Shown here piece after piece: positions 49,824-62,069 of a stretch of DNA of 64,000 nucleotides (its first letter is position 1; each line of letters starts with the position of its first letter). The position numbers and the translations under genes are program-made. The stretch is from the NCBI GenBank assembly GCA_037952775.1, contig JBANAY010000003.1:10168001-10232000 (forward strand), given 5' to 3'. The stretch is from Clonostachys chloroleuca (taxonomy: Eukaryota > Ascomycota > Sordariomycetes > Hypocreales > Bionectriaceae). The notes beneath the pieces are model-generated. The model ran no database searches. It had not been told where the DNA came from and saw nothing but the letters and a program-made list of their open reading frames with translations.

Positions 49824-51512
49824 CTATTCCCCGAACCCAAAGCTCTTTACACGGCTGAAGAAGAAGGGCTTGTCGTTCTTCAGCTCAAACTTGGCCAGGT
49901 CGTCTGTTAGCTTGTTGTAGCTGTGGTAGCTTCTCCAGACCAGCTTGTTGTTCCTGGCGCCCTTGCCGGCGCTGCGCAGCGAAAGGTCCATCAGGTAGAC
50001 GTACTGGGACCCCACGCCTTCCGTCTCGACGTACAGGTCCCCTTCCTGCTCGGCCAGGGTCGAGGCGTCCGGGTGGTCTACGGCCGAGGAGAGACGCCAG
50101 CGGCCCTTGAGGCCGTGCTGCATGACGGCGGAGGGGAGGCTGTGGGCGTGGGAGCGGTCCCGGCCGCGGTTGGACTCCAGCTGCTCCTTGGTCATGTGGT
50201 GCACCACGTCGGCGGGCGTGGAGACGGTGAGGAGGCTGATGGCGGAGCCGTCGCGGTAGAAGCGGAGGTAGCGGTAGTAGGTGACGATGTGGATGGGGGC
50301 ACCGCCCCATGTGGCCTGGTTGGTGGACGCCTGGCCGGAGCGGACGTAGTTGACGGTGCTGATGTAGACGCCGTTGAACCGGATCCGGGGCCGGTGTCGG
50401 AACATGGCCTTCCACGAGCGGTAGACGGCGGGCGTGAGGGAGTGCGTCACGGCGAGGCTCTCGGCGCGGCGGCGGGCCTCGAGCTCGCGCATGCTGACGA
50501 GGGTGCCGTCGTCGGCCTGCTCCTCCTGCTCCTGCTCCTCGAGGGCGCTCCAGTCGACGTTGGTGTTCCAGTGGAAGCGCATGCCGCTGAAGCCGAACTT
50601 GCTGCCGAGGGCAGACCTCGCGCCATATGCGCTTCTCGGAGGCGACGAGGTAGGCGAGGCGCTTGCAGACCAGGGAGAGGCGGGCGAAGGCGGCGATGTC
50701 GTGGATGGCGACGTCGGAGAGGACGTGCACGAGAATCTCGTCTGGGACCGAGGCGATCGGGCAAGGGGGTTGCGGCATGCCCTCCACCTCCGGGGGCGAG
50801 GGCTCGATGGTTAGCTCGGCGAAGCTTGCTAGGAGCTCTGGAATTGTGAGAGGCTGCGCCGGCTCCTCGTCTGGCTTGGCCGCACCGGGCTGTGAAGGCG
50901 CGGGATTCTTGGCGGCAGTGGCAGAGGAGGATGCCGTAGCTGCTGATGTATGGGATATAGCATGTGGCTTGGAACCACCGGGGAAGTGCTTCTCCCGGTA
51001 TCTCTTGTCTACGCCATTGTCCAGCTTGAGAGAAGCACAATTAGTAACTATGACGATTACATCATTCTGAAAGCTGACAAGGAGATGCTTACCTTGTAGG
51101 CCTTTCGATACAGCGTTAAGCTGGCACCCATGTTTCCTTGAGCTTCCTTCTCCATGGCCTCCTCGAAATGGTCCAAGGCCGAGACAAGTTTCCTCTCTCC
51201 AGAGGGCTGAGCTGGGCCTTCAGCTAGTGTGTGGCCGGAAGGGGCCGGGAGCTCGTCAAAGGAGCGGCCTTGAAAGTATTCGTCGTCATCTTCGACGGGT
51301 ACATTCTTCTTCCCACCGGATGGCGGCAGGTAGCCTGACTTCGGGATGGGGTGCTGGAAGGACGAAGAGGGTGCTCGCGGCCGCGAGGGGCCTGCGGATG
51401 AGGTTGAGGCAGCGGCGGGTTCGTCCTTATGGCGCAGATCTGAAATCCACTGCTGCCGGAATGACTCGAGCTCCGAGTTGAGATCGTTCTTAGGATCCTT
51501 GGAGCCGGACAT
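49824..51512 (-). CDS. F-box protein of the FBXO9/Pof7/Hrt3 type
   Basis: Exon 1 is 51512-51093 and exon 2 51024-49824 on the minus strand; the 68-nt intron has an ACTAAT branch. Order: a low-complexity N-terminus; a TPR/MIT-like helical pair (ALDHFEEAMEKEAQGNM...LYRKAYK) cut by the intron; a Pro/Ala-rich linker; an F-box (IASVPDEILVHVLSDVAIHD...LSLVCKRL); and the C-terminal beta-rich Hrt3 domain beginning FGFSGMRFHW. After KRIWREVC the frame shifts by one base: removing one base of the GGG at 50609-50611 on the plus strand joins both parts and makes the whole about 539 residues. The protein should recruit substrates to an SCF ubiquitin ligase. The shift is probably a sequence error, because both halves are conserved. 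Confidence 0.85.
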
Positions 51513-52725
51513 GGTTTATATAAGATGTGAAGAGTGATGCTCAGTGGTTGAGGAGATAAGACACGGTGAGCGGAGTTAGAGGGTGAGAGGGGCAGAGTAT
51601 TGCGTGCTCTCGAATTGGAATCAGCTTAATGAATACATTGTGAACTGCTAGGATGGATGCAGATATTTCAAGGATGAGGACCGGCGGAGCACGTTGTATT
51701 TATTATAGGGCTCGTAAAGAGGCAGATGGGATGGAGGAGAGGATTGAGTGTCTTCCCGAATAGGCTTCGGCGTGAGCGTGGTTGATGGTTGTGCTGGTGA
51801 GGCGGAATAGTGGAGGTTGTGATGACTCCCCGGGCGGCGAACAGGATAAGGATTAGCGGCCAGAGACATGGCTATAGCGGGCGCTGGGGCTGTCTGCTTA
51901 TCGATTACGTAGGTAGGTACCTGTCCACAGCTGCGCAGGTAGTCATGTTCGGCTGTAGCTCGATCCATCGGGGATAACAGCTGCTTACTTAGTGCTTTCT
52001 CGACATTCTATCGACCTCCCACGTCACAGAGCACAGAGAGAGGAGCTCGTCGGCAGGTACCACCCAAGTGCGTCCCTTGGCAGCATCCAACGTCGCAGCG
52101 AATCGTGGTGGCGATATGTGATCTGTCGGGTGAGCTGATCATTGCCACGTGAAGACGAGCTGTTTTGCCTGTTCGCAGCTACAGCGATCGATGGCCGCCA
52201 ACCTCGATGGTCTTCACGGGGTCTTGGTCCGTATCGGCCTTTTGGGCCAATCACAGCGCACAGCTCCTGCCTAGCGGAGTCGCGGCAATCGGAAGCCCCG
52301 CCGTAATTGTGCATCGCCGGCAAACGGAGGCTTAGGAAATTGTCCAAGCAAAACGGTGCAACCAAATTTTCTGGAACCCGCCGCCCTTATCAATCGGTGC
52401 TTTCATCCATGTCATAGTTTGCCCGGCGCAGAGTCATCGACCCGACTAGGTGGAAAGTCGCCGCCCTCCACCTCTCCCCTACCTAGGCTATATGTCCTCT
52501 CTCTAACCCCCTCTTCCCCAATTCCTAAACTTCGACCTTTTCTCCCCATTGCACGTACCCGCATTTTCCGAGGCTTCAATCGACGACTATCAACCAGCGA
52601 CTGAGCGGGCATTTACGATCGCCACCGAGGGCCGCGCCGAGCCAGGCCATGAACTGAGGATATTTTATCCTCAGTTCAATTTAAACGGCCAATACCCCAA
52701 ACGAGTTTCAAGGCACGCCGAGAAC
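51513..52725. promoter_or_regulatory. 1.2-kb divergent promoter region, with a doubtful small gene
   Basis: It lies between the divergent F-box and Mtm1-like genes. On the minus strand 51,968-51,648 an ATG-started frame of 106 codons reads as a plausible small Ser/Pro-rich protein ending RRSSSLKYLHPS, but has no domain. The right end is pyrimidine-rich, as in a strong promoter. Confidence 0.4.
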
Positions 52726-54073
52726 ATGGCACCGAACAACGGAGCGCTTGGCCGCTCCCACGATGGCTCCCACGATGGCTCCCACAATAACCCGAACCAT
52801 ACGCTGGAGATTACCTCGGGACAGAAGATGGTCTCCGCCATGTCCGGCAGTCTTCTCACGGCTCTCCTGGGTAAGTGCTCGGTCCAACCCAGACCGGTTG
52901 AAGGTAGGCAGTGTGCTAATGCTGAATATTCACAGTCACGCCGCTCGACGTTGTTCGTGTCCGACTCCAGTCCCAAGGAACGCCAACATCTCCGATCGAC
53001 TTCTCCAAACTTGCAATAAAGACGAGGCAGCTTACGGTGGCCCAGGCCAGTGAAGTGGGTGTCACGGCTTGCTGCCGAGAGGTCTTTTTCCCTGGAAACG
53101 CCGCCGAATACTGTTTAGCAGTGCCCAGGGGTGCCGAGAGCATCGCGGCAAGTGCCAACGCCGCCGACTGTGCTGTCCAGGAGGTTCAGAAGAGGACGTA
53201 TACGTCGACTCTCGATGGCATTCGAAAGATTGCCCGAAACGAAGGGATTCCGAGTCTCTGGAGAGGACTGTCACCCACACTCGTGATGACAGTCCCAGCT
53301 AACATTATTTACTTTACTGGCTACGAATGGCTGCGATATGACTCGAAGAGCCCTTTGTCCAAATTGCCCGATTACTACGCCCCCTAACATCAGGATCTCT
53401 TGCTAGAGTATTTGCTGCAACGACCGTCAGCCCTATCGAACTCATCCGTACTCGAATGCAAGCTGCCTCCAGCACTACCGGAGCAAACCACATGATGGAA
53501 ACATTCAAGGGCGTGAAAGAGATGGTTGCTGCACATGGCTATGGGTCATTATGGAGGGGCCTCACCCTCACGCTTTGGAGAGACGTCCCATTCTCTGGTC
53601 TCTATTGGTGGGGATATGAGACGATCCGGACGAGACTCCTCACCGCCCGGGAGGATTCTCGGCATGGGCCCTTGACTGCGCACGGCGACTTGAGACGCCA
53701 CCCTCAAAATTACGAGAACCACACAGAGGCATTCGTCGACAGTTTCATCTCCGGTGCTCTCTCTGGTGCTTTTGCTTCTTTTGTCACGACCCCCTTCGAC
53801 GTCGGCAAGACTCGTACCCAGGTGTACAACGACGCAGCACGCACCGTCAGCGGTGCAGGCAAGTCTGCACCAGAGCAACAAAATATGGCCCGTCTTCTCT
53901 TGCAGATCTTCCAAAAAGAGGGCGTTACTGGCTTGTGGAAGGGCTGGATTCCACGGATGTTGAAGGTTGCACCCTCGTGCGCCATCATGATCAGCACGTA
54001 CGAGGTTGGCAAGCGGGCGTTCCACGGTGTGAATGAGCGTGCTGCTTTGAAGCGTGAAGATGAGCGGCTGTAA
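52726..54073 (+). CDS. mtm1: Mitochondrial carrier Mtm1 / SLC25A39-40 type
   Basis: Exon 1 is 52726-52870 and exon 2 52936-54073 (65-nt intron), about 427 residues if one base is restored in the C5 run at 53380-53384, where TAA now cuts the frame. All three mitochondrial-carrier signatures are present: TPLDVVRVRLQ, SPIELIRTRMQ and TPFDVGKTRTQ. The second half of repeat 1 (STLDGIRKIARNEG...LWRGLSPTLVM) is characteristic of the Mtm1/SLC25A39 branch. The first matrix loop carries several cysteines (ACCREV, EYC, ADC), as in SLC25A39, where such cysteines take part in iron-sulfur-dependent control. Known roles of the family are mitochondrial glutathione import and manganese/iron balance. A Ser/Asn/His-rich N-terminus contains a SHDG repeat. 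Confidence 0.88.
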
Positions 54074-54811
54074 TTCAATGTACAAAATGTTTACACGGAC
54101 CTGAAGAGAAAAAAAAAAAAAAAGGAGGTCGAAACTCGTTGGCGTTGAGGTTGTTTGTTACGTTCGCATTGGCTGGGGCGTTTTGATAGATCGGCGAGTG
54201 ATTTCAGATATACCATCTCCTTGATATGAGCTGTGCAGGCCAATGACTAGCTCATGAAGTATAGTTTATGAAGTAATAAATAAAAACAAACAAGTGTATT
54301 ACTACTCAGTATTGTCAACCTTAACGTGGGTTCCTCTGAGATAGAGACAAACATTAGTCAATACCTAGAATACAAGAACGCAGTTCTGAAGGACGTAATC
54401 ATAACCCCTCTCATGACGCCGACGCTAAATGTAACTGTACTTGTAGCAGCACAATGACGTTCCTTTGCGATATCTGCGAAGCCATCTCTGTCCAAAAATG
54501 GGGATTCATGGCAACGGCGAATTACGTCAGCATATGTAGTGAATACAGCGTCGATGAAGGATTCTCTCAAAGAACTATATATGAGAGAAGAGTAGACATT
54601 AATTTCCGCAGGGCTATGAATATGTTACTGGAATATTGATATAGATTCTGATTATCTTTGAGCAGCATGTGCCGAAAATCCTGGTAGAAGATGGCCCATC
54701 TGGTGAGCTCCGCACCAGGCCAGCACTAAATGAAAGAGTAACCCAGAAAATCTTTGAGCGACGATTTCGCATCGAAGAAGCACATACAAAATCGCAGGAG
54801 GAAACCTTGCA
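54074..54811. other. Spacer with A15 run
   Basis: The 3' region of the carrier gene has an A15 run at 54,109-54,123. No gene is seen before the WD-repeat gene. Confidence 0.45.
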
Positions 54812-56034
54812 ATGTACACGCTCACAACAACAGACGAGCATCACTTTGGAAGCGATGTATACGTCCTCGACCTCGTGAGAACAGCCGCAGGTGGCCTCGC
54901 CTCGATTTCCTCAGACCAGAAGCTCTCTCTGCTCGAACCTAGATCACTCAGCAACGGTCCCGTCTCCAGCTTCCAGACGGACCATGGCAACCTCACTGCA
55001 CTGAGGCTCTTTGGAGACAACGTGGTATGCACAGCAGGCGAGAATGGAAATGTTGGGGTCTGGGATCTCCGAGCTGGAGCTCAGGTCGTGCAATTTGCTA
55101 GTGAGTGAGCCCGCGCCCGTCTGTGTAAGTGACGAGCAGAGACTAACAGAGGGTGTGAACCCTTCACATGAAAAGCGAGCGAAGCACCGTTGGCTTCAAT
55201 GGCATGCAGCCCAGAAACCCAGACCATTGCGGTCGGCACAGAACTTCACAACCACGAGGCCAGCATCTTGCTCTGGTACGAGCGACTCGTCCCATTTCCC
55301 CTCGTAGTAAACGTCCATGTACTTACACAGTCTTATTTAAGGGATGTCCGCTCAGTACCTGTCCAAAAGGCAGCATACCATGACCTCCACTCCGACGACA
55401 TCACCACCCTGACCTACCACCCCTCCAACCCCAACGTGCTGCTCTCTGGCTCTACCGACGGCCTCGTCAGCGTCCACGACACCTCCATCGCAGACGAGGA
55501 CGAGCTTACGGTGCAGACGCTGAACCTCAACGCCTCCATCCACAGGGCCGGCTTCCTGGGCCCCTCCCTCGTCTACGCGCTGTCCCACGACGAGCGCTTC
55601 GCCATCTACGACATCTCCGAGGCCCAGGGCTCGGGGGATGCGATCAGGGACTTTGGCGACTTGAGACGGGACACGGAATCCCAGTACGTGGCAGACATCG
55701 TGCCGAAGAATGATGGAAGCGGTGCCATCGTTGGTGCGGGTGCGCAAGAGTAAGTTTTCCTTTCCCTTTCCATCATAATAACCCTACACCAATGTTTTCT
55801 TTACATATTAGGGAAGTGCTAACCCTTGTTGAAAACTATAGCAAGCAAACGTTTAAGCTGATGTTCTTGACGAACGACCAGGGTTCATGGGAGGTGAACA
55901 GCGGAAACAGCGTTGGATTGCCTGGTGCGCATGGTGAGGAGATCGTAAGGGCTTATTGTTTCTTCGACGAGAGCCAGATGGTATTCACGGGTGGCGAGGA
56001 TGGGAAGGTCAAGGCCTGGCGACCGGGTAACTAA
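54812..56034 (+). CDS. WD-repeat protein, WDR89-like
   Basis: Four exons (54812-55100, 55176-55275, 55342-55749, 55842-56034) give 329 residues; introns are 75, 66 and 92 nt. The second intron is cryptic, because its sequence is open in frame, but splicing it restores a normal WD blade (LLWDVRS). WD-type ends are visible: VGVWDLR, ILLWDVR, VSVHDTS, FAIYDIS and VKAWRPG. Blades are degenerate, as in WDR89, a poorly studied single-copy family of about this length. It may be a scaffold; the partner is unknown. The start at 54812 gives MYTLTTTDEHHFG. It converges with the FRG1-like gene. Confidence 0.82.
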
Positions 56035-56410
56035 AAAATTGGACTTATGAGACATGAATTTTAGATGGGTATCTATTTTTTTTTCTTTCATTCTTCTCTC
56101 TCGGCGAGTAATATCTGACGAAGCAATCCTCCGGCCCAGGTCTATATGTAGGTGCTTAACAGAGGAACCAACGTGCAATTCCCAAGACCAAGCTCAACCT
56201 CCCATGTTCTCTGGCAACCGTATCAGTCTCCGGGGCTCAATTATTCCTTGGGGCCGCAAGGAGCCGAAGAGTGACAGAATCGGCATGACATCTTCCAGCC
56301 TAAGGTCGCCCACCTGTCACGACCATCCGAGGGCATTGGCGCTACCCACGTATCAGGGGACTCTTCAGAGCTCAAATATAGAAAAGGCGTGTCTAAACCC
56401 TTGGCCAAAC
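56035..56410. other. Convergent 3' region
   Basis: About 375 bp between the convergent WD-repeat and FRG1-like stops; nothing else is seen. Confidence 0.5.
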
Positions 56411-57308
56411 TCAACCAAACTTATCGTGCTTGTTCTTGACTTTGATCTCCAGCAACCTCTCGTGGTAATCCCCCTCCTTCCTCGCCCTCTTCAGGATCCT
56501 CACCTCGTCCTCCTCGAGCCTGCGCCCGGCCGCCTCCTCCAGCTCCCGCCGGCTGATTTTGGACTGGAGCTTCTCCTCCTTGGAGGCCTTGAGCTTGGGC
56601 TTGAACCGCGCCTGCATCCGCACCCGGACGGTGGTGCTGACGGATTCCATCTCCGCGTCGCCGCGCACCTGCACGCCCGGCTTGCCGTTGGACTCGGACG
56701 TCTTGGCCGAGATGTACGTGTCGCGCAGGGTCGTGAGCTGGAACTTGCCCGCCTCGGCGTCGGGCTTGATGTTGAACGACTCGAGGGGCGAGACGGCGTC
56801 TGCGCCGGCGGACAGCTGGCCGATCTTGTCGCAGGAGAGGTATCTTGAAAAGCCAAAGTTAGCTCGAAGAAGCGAAACCAGAGGGGCGGAAAACAAATCA
56901 ATTACTGGCAAAGCGGACTTACTTCCCATGGTGGCCCTTCAACCGAAAGCTCTCAGTCCCCGCGACGCGGTTCGCGACCCAGACCTGCCTCACGTCATGG
57001 GGCTCCGAGCTCGCCGGGTTGGCGTCGACGATGTTCTCGATGTCGATGGCGAAGACCTTGCCGTTGACGTCGCACGAGAGGGCCGACGGCTTCTCGGTGG
57101 GCAGGACGATCATGACGGGGCCGGAGATGTCCCCGACCGAGTCGGCGGACACCCAGCTGTCGTCGTTGGCGGCTTCCTCCTCGGCGGCGGCGGCGGCGAC
57201 GAGCGCCCGGTCCTTAGAGCCGCCAGCTGCGCTCTCTCCACCGTCAGCAGCTGCCCGCTTTCTCTTCTTGGGCTTCTTGTCCCCCTTGAAGGTGAGAGGC
57301 TTGACCAT
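56411..57308 (-). CDS. FRG1-like protein
   Basis: Exon 1 is 57308-56923 and exon 2 56843-56411 on the minus strand (79-nt intron with GCTAAC branch), giving 272 residues. The start is the ATG at 57308, giving MVKPLTFKGDKKPKKRKR; an earlier open extension is ignored because the family begins here. Landmarks are the N-terminal lysine-rich nuclear/nucleolar signal, an alanine/glutamate spacer, a beta-trefoil (fascin-like) core (LSCDKIGQLSA, AVSPLESFNI, FQLTTLRDTYISA) and a basic helical tail (SRRELEEAAGRRLEEDEV). FRG1 proteins are nuclear/nucleolar and linked to RNA processing and actin bundling. Confidence 0.88.
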
Positions 57309-57861
57309 GGTTATTGCGATCGAAGGAGGGTGGTCGGGTTTGAAGCTCTTTCGACGGCGGTTTGCGTCGGGGTTGGAGCTTGTGTTTGATGGTTTCGGCA
57401 TCAAAGCGGTGCATTACGTAAGCATCCCCCCACATTCCGGGACGGCTCGTGGTGCCCTCGGGAAGCTAGAATAGCTGACATTTTGCCAACGTGGAGTTTG
57501 CTGTCTACGATTATTTCACAAGCGCTAGTACGGGAGATATTACAAGTAAATCATCTTCAATTTGAGTGAGAATAGAGAAGAACTATCCAAAAGATGAGCA
57601 GGCAAAGATGTCCAACCAAGTGCCAAGTCCGGACAAGAGAAAGGAAGTAAGATGGACGTTGAGCCATCGCCATAAAACACGATGGAAATGGTTCAACACG
57701 AAGTGAAGTATCTGTTCTTGATCATGGAAGCAATCGTCTCCAGTCAAGTGCTCGGTGCGAGGGCCCCTCACCAGGTTCGGCATTTCGAAAAGAAAGCCTA
57801 CCTCATGCACCACGGGGGACTTGAGTGACAAGTCGAAAAGAGCCTGTTGCAAGCATACTTC
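57309..57861. promoter_or_regulatory. Spacer between the FRG1-like start and the ZIP transporter stop
   Basis: About 550 bp that must carry the FRG1-like promoter and the ZIP 3' region. An open stretch of 89 codons is not convincing. Confidence 0.45.
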
Positions 57862-59710
57862 TTAGGCCCACGCGCCAACAAGGCTCATGCAAAAGGCACC
57901 AAAGAAGACGAGCAGGCAAGCGAAGACCCTCTTCTTTCCTCTAAGAATCTTCCAGCTATCGTCACTGAGAAAGTCCTCGGACATCAACTCCACAAGTGAT
58001 GCAAAGGTAAGCAGGCCGGCCGAAATAGCATTCATGACACCGGTGACAATGAGTCCAGTCTCCGAGTCTGGGCTATACAGAGTGTGCGTCGCAATGCCAA
58101 TGGCTTGACCAAGGGGAGTTCTATTTGAGAGTAAGCATTTACTTGTTGTGGCCAGGAGAAAAGGGGGCGGGAAAACGTACGTCAAGCCATACGCCGCAGC
58201 CATCATCCAGGGCTGATACTTTTTATTACCCCAAGTCACAGCCGCAACACGGGATCCCAAGGCGAGACCTTCAAACGTCTCTGGAGATGGTATGAGATGA
58301 GGTTAAACTTCAAAAAGAGGACGAGGTGGGTGCTTACGGTGAAAGGAGATTGCGATCAGAAGGACAACGAAATCATCGCCGATAGCGACGCTGAGAGCCA
58401 TTCCGATGAAAACGCTATGGAAGAGAATTCCCAGTTCCAGCATGACACATTGCATGCGTTCCTTGCGAGTCCTCTGTTCCGGAGATAGCGTCTCGACCTT
58501 GACGAGAGATGATTCATCTTTCCGGTTTGTCTCAACGTCGCTCTGCGGAACATCTTGTTCGTCATCTTCGACGTTTTCCTCTCTTGTTTGCAGACGATTA
58601 AGGCCATGGCCTATACTGCTAGTTCTGCCTCGAGGTGGTGCCATGTCGCGTATCGGGTTCGGACGTTCAATGCGTGCTTCCTCTGCGGATTGCTCGAGCT
58701 GGATGCCACCAGATATATCATCGACACCTGAAGTACAGCGACGAGATGGATGAAAGACCATCTCGATGATAGTCACAAGGAAGATGGCACCAAGAGAGAT
58801 GGCACCAGGCATGGCAGGGAATTTGACAGTCCAGAAGTCGCCGAGACATGGGTTGCCAAGAGAGAGGAAGGCGGTTGGCAAGAGATGAACAAAGGCTGTA
58901 GCTATCAGGACACCGGTACCGAAGTGTCGGACCAAGAAGAAGAAAGTTTGAGGAATTCGTAGGCCAGGGAACCGCTTTGCCAACATAGGGAAGCAACAGG
59001 CCAAACTCGAGACAAACCAGATGATGATGAGGGCGCCAACATGAAGCGGCAGATTGTATGACTCCGGTGATACGCCTCCCACAGTACATGTGGATCGTTT
59101 TCGCAGCGAGGCGACGGAGAAGTCATCCTTGGGGGCTCGAGAGGCAAGGGCAGACAGCGCGTCAACATGAACAGGGGCCAAATCAACGGGGGTAATAGTA
59201 GTAGACTGGGTAGACGATGCGGAGGTATTGTTTCCACGAGAGTTCCATTCATTCAAAAGGAATGAAACAACAAGAACAGATAGGAGCCAGGTAATTACAC
59301 CCACAAGGCGCGAGAGCCAGGAAGGCGAGGTTACCTGTTTACGGCAGTTCTGGTCTTCACCACCAGTTGCTGCCTTGAGATACGAGATAGATCCTGTTCA
59401 AAACGTGTCAAAATCAGTACGACAGAGAAAAATGGTAGGGCGACTAACCTGCAGACCACCATCTCGTACCCGACAATGGCGGCCATGGCCCGGGAGGCTG
59501 TTCGCCATGTTGCCATTTTTCATCTGGAGCCGACGAATGACAGAGACCTCCGCCCGAGTCATCGTCCTGGTTGGCAGCAACATGCTCTCTCAAGTTAGCG
59601 ATTCCATTCATGTCCTGGCAAGTGGTGTTCTCGGCAGCGAGGGGCGAGGGGCTCTGATTGTATGTCAGATGCCGGAAGGTACCCTCGTCGGCCTTGGAGA
59701 GACAGATCAT
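57862..59710 (-). CDS. ZIP-family zinc/iron transporter
   Basis: Four exons on the minus strand (59710-59449, 59393-58338, 58280-58181, 58120-57862) give 558 residues with matching phases. The ATG at 59710 gives MICLSKADEGTFRHL, an extracellular cysteine-containing N-terminus. Hydrophobic segments include ITWLLSVLVVSFLL and PLHVGALIIIWFVSSLACCF; the loop after helix 4 is long (about 100 residues), acidic and Arg/Ser-rich rather than His-rich. The metal-site helices are LELGILFHSVFIGMALSV and FHQTFEGLALGS, with the conserved histidines and glutamate. C-terminal helices end in GAWA. It fits fungal Zrt-type plasma-membrane zinc uptake; vacuolar or ER members are possible because of the long loop. 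Confidence 0.9.
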
Positions 59711-61418
59711 GGTGGTTCGATATGGTGACCGCCAATCGACCTTGGGGCGTCCTTTGATGGTTGAGCGGTTACGTATGCCTGTATGTCTGGTACGGATACT
59801 ATGTGGACGAGAAATAGACGACGAAGAGTGGGTGATTGAAGAGACGATGTGTAAGTACTTGGCGATGGGGGAAACGTTCCAGAATGGCCTCTACTTAACT
59901 CTGGACTCGAGACAATCTCGGCAACGGTCCCACACTCGATGGCAATATAAACATACCGCTAGGCCGAACTCAGCGAGGGGCACAGGCACCACGACCCCGG
60001 ACTGCAGCCGATCAGAGTTCAGCAGCCAATGGCTTCACTGCCGAGCGCACCTCCACCATTGTTGCAGCAGAGATAGACTTAACAGCCCAAAGCTCTCTGT
60101 CCCCATCAATCGGCCAGCTTCCGACCCTCAGCAGCTCTCGTATCCCCAACTCCGTTATAACATAAAACACCATCCCGGCCAAAGGATTTATGTTTGATGA
60201 ACATCACCCGGAAACCTCGTTAAAACCCTTGCACGGCCAAGCGGGGGAAATCTCGACACAGCCACTATCCCCTTTGGTGACAATGGTGCATTCGCATTAC
60301 GTGGAGCCGGTGTGATAGAACGGCACCCGACAACCACCGCCGCGGCACCCACCCGGAAGATTTAGGAGCTGCAGTCCCCAAGACATCTCCCGTCCTCGGG
60401 TGGACAACAAGGTGCCGCTCGGCCACCCAATGGCAGGCTGCCCTCTGAACGTCACGATGCCGCCCATGGCCAACATCCAACCATGAGTGCAGAAAGAAGA
60501 GGGGCCCCGGTCTCGTCGTCATCTTCCGGGATGGGGCAATGAAACACCACTGGCTTGTATGCCTCTCAAGTGATCTGTAAGATCATTAGGCGTCTAGACG
60601 GCCACCGTGGTGTGCGAGACAGGCAGGCCGTTGTCCACGTACTTGTTCGCTGGGGTAAATCTCCACGTGGAAGCGGTGAAACTTGGGAATAAACTCGGCG
60701 TACAAGACAAGCAAGAACTTCACTCTTGGTGCACCTATCTGGATGGTCTGAGAATCCCCACTCCAGGCCTAGAATCCTTCCCTAGATAGCACCGCGGCAT
60801 AGGCAACATTCATGACAGGCGTTGCTCCTGGCTCCAATCGCCTTTTGCAGTAACCCGGGGGTTGGCGGCCATGGTCTAAGTTGGGGAAGAGCATGTATTA
60901 CGCGGGTGAAACATACAACAAAGGAATGCATAACGTCCAAGTATTGGTCGAGTGTAATGCTGTAGTAGAAACCCAAAGAGGGCACAGGTTCTCAAATGAC
61001 AAACCTTAATATGACACACCATATGTGGCGTTGTACGGTGTACTATGTAGATAAAGATCCATGTCTTTTGGCACCCATGAATACGCTCAGCGTATGCTTA
61101 TTAAACTCTTGTGAGCTCACCATGAGTTTCGTCTCATGCTGTAGTAAGCGAGTGCCGGCAAGCCGGGCCAATTACATATTATAGATAGACAGCATTGAGA
61201 TCCACCAAACCCATCGGCGAATTATTGGTGACTGCTTGACATCATTGAAGCTACGTAATGTGCCATGCGAATCACATCACTCACCCCGCTAACACATGAA
61301 AGCTTTCACGTCCAAACACCGCAGCTGTAGATAAAGAAAATCATCATCTGCTCTCCCTCTAACACAACAAGTCACAGCATCTAATACTTGCCACTCTGCT
61401 TTGTCAAACCCTACCATA
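59711..61418. promoter_or_regulatory. 1.7-kb divergent intergenic region
   Basis: It lies between the divergent ZIP and thioredoxin-fold genes. Open stretches are short and featureless. No zinc-responsive palindrome was identified with confidence. Confidence 0.45.
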
Positions 61419-62069
61419 ATGGCGCTCCCTCCCAAGTTTGCCGGCCATAAACTGCACTTTGGGGACCTGGCCCAGCCCAATGCCGCCGTCCCCCCCGCTC
61501 CGCACACTCTCGAGCTCTACCTGGACTACGTCTGCCCCTTCTCCGCCAAGATCTTCAAGACGTTCACCACCCAGGTTGTGCCCTTGATCCGCGCCAACCC
61601 CGTCTGGGCCTCCAACTTCACCCTCATCTTCCGCCAGCAGGTCCAGCCCTGGCACCCCTCGTCCACGCTGGTCCACGAGGCCGCCCTGGCCGTCCTCAAG
61701 CTGGCGCCCGAGAGGTTCTGGGACTTTAGCGCCAAGCTGTTCGAGGACCAGAAGGCCTACTTCGACGTCAACGTCGTCAACGAGACCAGGAACAACACCT
61801 ACAGGCGCCTCGCGGACCTCGCCGGGGGCGTGGGTGTTGACAAGGACCAGGTCTACAAGTTGCTCGTGATCCCGGACAAGCCAGGCGAGGACGGCTCGCT
61901 CAACTCGGGCAACGGGGTCACGGCCGACCTCAAGGTTGTGACCAAGATGAACCGTCTTATTGGCGTTCATGTCACTCCTACGGGTGTCTTTGATGGCGTG
62001 GTTCAAGATATCAGCTCCGGGTGGACTCCTGATCAGTGGAAGGAGTGGCTGACCAAGAACGTCGTTTGA
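61419..62069 (+). CDS. DsbA/thioredoxin-fold protein
   Basis: A single exon of 216 residues from ATG 61419 to TGA 62067-62069. It opens with a beta strand into a CPFS motif (YLDYVCPFSAKIFKTF, residues about 28-43), the position of the CxxC active site in DsbA/thioredoxin-fold proteins. The second cysteine is serine, so it would not be a classical dithiol oxidase. A helical insertion and the cis-proline strand VTPTGVFDG follow. There is no signal peptide, so it is probably cytosolic. The C7 run at 61490-61496 is in frame. Related fungal proteins are annotated only by fold. GC-rich third positions indicate good expression. Confidence 0.8.
   Translation: MALPPKFAGHKLHFGDLAQPNAAVPPAPHTLELYLDYVCPFSAKIFKTFTTQVVPLIRANPVWASNFTLIFRQQVQPWHPSSTLVHEAALAVLKLAPERFWDFSAKLFEDQKAYFDVNVVNETRNNTYRRLADLAGGVGVDKDQVYKLLVIPDKPGEDGSLNSGNGVTADLKVVTKMNRLIGVHVTPTGVFDGVVQDISSGWTPDQWKEWLTKNVV

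Noticed and set aside
49923..50849. 308-codon plus-strand open stretch opposite the F-box gene
   Set aside because: Val/Gly/Ala-rich antisense shadow of the GC-rich F-box and Hrt3 exons, whose motifs are clear on the minus strand.
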